Source: G963678445 sp963678445
GTDB lineage: Bacteria > Hydrogenedentota > Hydrogenedentia > Hydrogenedentales > G963678445
Assembly: GCA_963678445.1 (NCBI GenBank)
Contig: OY782877.1
Span: 930,001 to 994,000 of the forward strand
Length of the DNA: 64,000 nt
Reading direction: 5' to 3'
A program made the position numbers and the translations under genes. Below are positions 62,175-64,000 of the stretch, piece after piece. How positions within the stretch are numbered: position 1 is the stretch's first letter; the number at the start of each line of letters is the position of its first letter. Under the pieces are notes generated by a model, which saw only the letters and a list, made by a program, of their open reading frames with translations, was not told where the DNA came from and did not search any database.

Positions 62175-63602
62175 ATGGAACAAAGAACCTTTCATACATG
62201 GATGCGTAACGCGCTTCTCTGGGCTGCATTGGCACTCATACTGGGTATTGCCGCCGCCTGGCCTCTTACGGGTTTCACCCAGTGCGTAACGGCACTGGCG
62301 CACAGTCTCTTTTTCTTCTTCTCCCTGTTTATCTTTTTTGTGGTTCTTCCGCGTTACTGCACGCTCCCCATACAAATTTTCGTTGCCATGTTAACCGGCG
62401 CGCTTTTGGGGTGGTTATACACTGCTTTCGGCTATGCACCGGTCATCACGGATTATCTGGGTATTTTTGGAAAGCTGTTTATCCTGCTGCTGAAAGTCGT
62501 CATCCTGCCCCTTATCTTCGTATCCGTACTCTGTGGGGTTGCCGGTATCGGCGATGTGCGCAAGTTGGGTGGCCTGGGGGCCAAAACGCTGTGTTACTAC
62601 TTCGTTACTACCGCTATTGCCGTGCTCATCGGTCTGAGTGTCGTCAATCTGCTGCACCCCGGCGTGGGACGGGAAACCTTGAAGGAAGATGTGCAAGAAC
62701 AGAATGTATCGTTGCAGGATACCGGCGTCTCCTCGGAATCGTTAGGCACAAAAATACAAAAACATGTACTGCCCGCCATTATCCGCAACCCTATCATGGC
62801 AGGCCAAAGCCCCGTCGTTGTTATCTTTTTCGCTCTGCTGCTGGGAGCGGCATTGGCCACGCTGGGCAAGGAGGGGGAAACCGCTCTGCACTTCTTCCAG
62901 GCGCTCGACAAGGCGTTTATCACCATTATCATGTGGGTGATGAAGATGGCGCCTATCGGCGTTTTTGCACTTATGGCGCGTGTACTATCCGAGCTGGGGC
63001 CCGCCTACATAGTCACCCTGGCCAAATACTGCTTCACCGTGTTGCTGGGTTTAGGCCTGCACTTTTTCGTTCTCACCTTCGTGATCTGCCCGCTGCTCGC
63101 CCGCATCTCTCCCTGGCGTTTCCTGCGCGGCATGGCCCCCGCCTTCCAGGTATCGTTCAGCACCTCCTCCAGCTCCGCCACCCTGCCCGTCACCATACGT
63201 TGCGTCAGCAAGCGCATCGGTGCTGATGAAAGTATCTGTCGCTTCGTATTACCCGTGGGAGCTACCATCAACATGGATGGCACCGCGCTCTACCTCACTG
63301 TTGCCAGTATCTTCATTGCGCAAGTCTACGGCATACCCCTTTCCCTGCAAGCGCAACTGATGATCTTTCTCACCGCCGTACTGGCCTCCGTAGGCACAGC
63401 AGGTATCCCGGGCGCCAGCATTGGCCTGATGAGCATCATCCTTGCCAGCGCCCAGATTCCTGTAGAAGGGATCGGTATTGTTGTTGGCGTTGATCGCATC
63501 CTCGACATGTCCCGCACGCTCATTAACGTCACCGGCGACAGCGTCGGTGCTGTTATCGTATCGCGTAGCGAGGTTGGGGATGCCCACACACACGCCGCCT
63601 GA
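62175..63602 (+). CDS. Dicarboxylate/amino acid:cation symporter (DAACS family)
   Basis: 475 residues. The serine-rich re-entrant loop SFSTSSSSATLPVT and NMDGTALYLTVASIFIAQ are the diagnostic motifs of the GltP/DctA family, with GTAGIPGASIG and VDRILDMSRTLINVTGDSVGA completing the substrate and Na+/H+ sites. About eight TM helices plus two hairpins. It imports glutamate, aspartate or C4-dicarboxylates. The gene is divergent from the GH9 paralogue. Substrate cannot be decided by eye. Confidence 0.92.
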   Translation: MEQRTFHTWMRNALLWAALALILGIAAAWPLTGFTQCVTALAHSLFFFFSLFIFFVVLPRYCTLPIQIFVAMLTGALLGWLYTAFGYAPVITDYLGIFGKLFILLLKVVILPLIFVSVLCGVAGIGDVRKLGGLGAKTLCYYFVTTAIAVLIGLSVVNLLHPGVGRETLKEDVQEQNVSLQDTGVSSESLGTKIQKHVLPAIIRNPIMAGQSPVVVIFFALLLGAALATLGKEGETALHFFQALDKAFITIIMWVMKMAPIGVFALMARVLSELGPAYIVTLAKYCFTVLLGLGLHFFVLTFVICPLLARISPWRFLRGMAPAFQVSFSTSSSSATLPVTIRCVSKRIGADESICRFVLPVGATINMDGTALYLTVASIFIAQVYGIPLSLQAQLMIFLTAVLASVGTAGIPGASIGLMSIILASAQIPVEGIGIVVGVDRILDMSRTLINVTGDSVGAVIVSRSEVGDAHTHAA

Positions 63603-63603
63603 G

Positions 63604-63702
63604 CTACCCCCGTGCCTTGAGCACCATAATCGCAATCGCAAAGGGCACCAGTGCAAAAAGCCACCACTTGTGTTCCAGAATAAACGGTACTACCATATCC
63701 AT
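63604..63702 (-). CDS. Small single-span membrane peptide, 32 residues
   Basis: ATG is preceded by AAGGAGGGGACTGTACG, a very strong ribosome binding site. The product starts MDMVVPFILEHKWW, continues with a hydrophobic helix (LFALVPFAIAIMVL) and ends KARG, so the C-terminal positive charges should stay inside. It lies 44 bases after the small membrane protein gene that precedes it on the minus strand and is convergent with the symporter. No family recognised. Confidence 0.55.
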   Translation of the reverse strand: MDMVVPFILEHKWWLFALVPFAIAIMVLKARG

Positions 63703-63745
63703 CGTACAGTCCCCTCCTTTTTTTATTACCGACGACGTTCCTGGC

Positions 63746-64000
63746 TCATCCCCCCAGGCTACGGCGCATCAAAAAGCTGAACAACATGGCCAGCGCACCC
63801 AATACCAGACCGGCAATCGACCCCATGCGTTCTTTTTGCGTGGTGGCCGTGCTCAATCCGTAGCCGCCCCACGCTACTGCGCCCAAGGCAACAATCATGG
63901 CCAACAAGTAGACAATCATATAGCCCATTGCACTGCGCAGCAAAAAGAACAAGACCATTGAAACCCCGCCCAACCCTATGCTCTGCAACCATACCGGATT
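63746..64000 (-). CDS. Small membrane protein, possibly cut by the window edge
   Basis: The frame is open to the right edge; the first possible starts inside are a TTG at 63988 and ATGs further in. About 80 residues with three hydrophobic segments (VLFFLLRSAMGYMIVYLLAMIVALGAVAWGG, then IAGLVLGALAMLFSFLM). It resembles generic DUF4190-like membrane proteins, but not closely enough to name. Followed by the 32-residue peptide gene. Confidence 0.5.
   Translation of the reverse strand, partial: NPVWLQSIGLGGVSMVLFFLLRSAMGYMIVYLLAMIVALGAVAWGGYGLSTATTQKERMGSIAGLVLGALAMLFSFLMRRSLGG

Overview
The window is bacterial. Two secreted proteins carry very long Gly-Glu linkers followed by paired dockerin-like repeats (consensus SELLRxIQFxN), a style I associate with Candidatus Hydrogenedentota and, less strongly, with Lentisphaerota, Planctomycetota or Verrucomicrobiota. 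The gene content (GH2, GH9, GH106-like and GH123-like hydrolases, large propeller/heme proteins, an FGE-type domain, a CZB chemoreceptor, MetF/MetH) suits a free-living, polysaccharide-degrading Gram-negative. The lineage is an inference; no rRNA or tRNA gene was recognised.

Layout. 1-1.7 kb: the end of a xylulokinase-type kinase, two copies of a dispersed repeat, a small hydrophobic peptide gene with its own promoter and terminator, and a LysE-type exporter. 1.85-8.9 kb (minus strand): an apparently undescribed RiPP-like operon. A good promoter is followed by five small peptide genes that share a start motif (M-K/R-H-hydrophobic-x-x-hydrophobic-S-K/R-x-P-x-x-A in four, diverged in the fifth). 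Then come two GNAT acyltransferases, a CPBP-family membrane protease, an ABC ATPase and permease, and a 648-residue protein that looks like a SPASM peptide maturase with an N-terminal leader-binding domain, but without the radical-SAM CX3CX2C motif and with a GNAT domain fused at its C-terminus. 9.1-21.6 kb (minus): secreted phosphoesterase and repeat-domain proteins, a cytochrome-peroxidase/propeller protein, a propeller/heme/FGE fusion, a lyxose-isomerase-like cupin, a VOC protein, an IclR regulator and a lipoprotein. 21.8-32.5 kb: a GH123/DUF4091 protein, an orphan chemoreceptor with three CZB domains, convergent metF, then divergent metH and a DksA-like protein. 33-42 kb: GH106-like hydrolase, macrodomain protein, beta-galactosidase, unknown protein and uridine kinase. 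42-49 kb (minus): a compact glycan operon (oxidoreductase, two glycosyltransferases, DUF362, AMP ligase). 49-62 kb (minus): a HExxH secreted protein, a GT39-TPR protein and two propeller-GH9 paralogues, one of which has lost its catalytic residues. 62-64 kb: a dicarboxylate/amino-acid symporter and small membrane proteins.

A repeat family of about 112-117 bp, flanked by TTTAG/CTAAA, occurs about twelve times in both orientations. Its ends often supply or touch the stop codon of the adjoining gene, and one copy lies in frame inside a signal-peptide region.

Starts were moved from the longest ORF wherever a ribosome binding site and signal peptide pointed to a later codon. All functional statements rest on motif recognition by eye.
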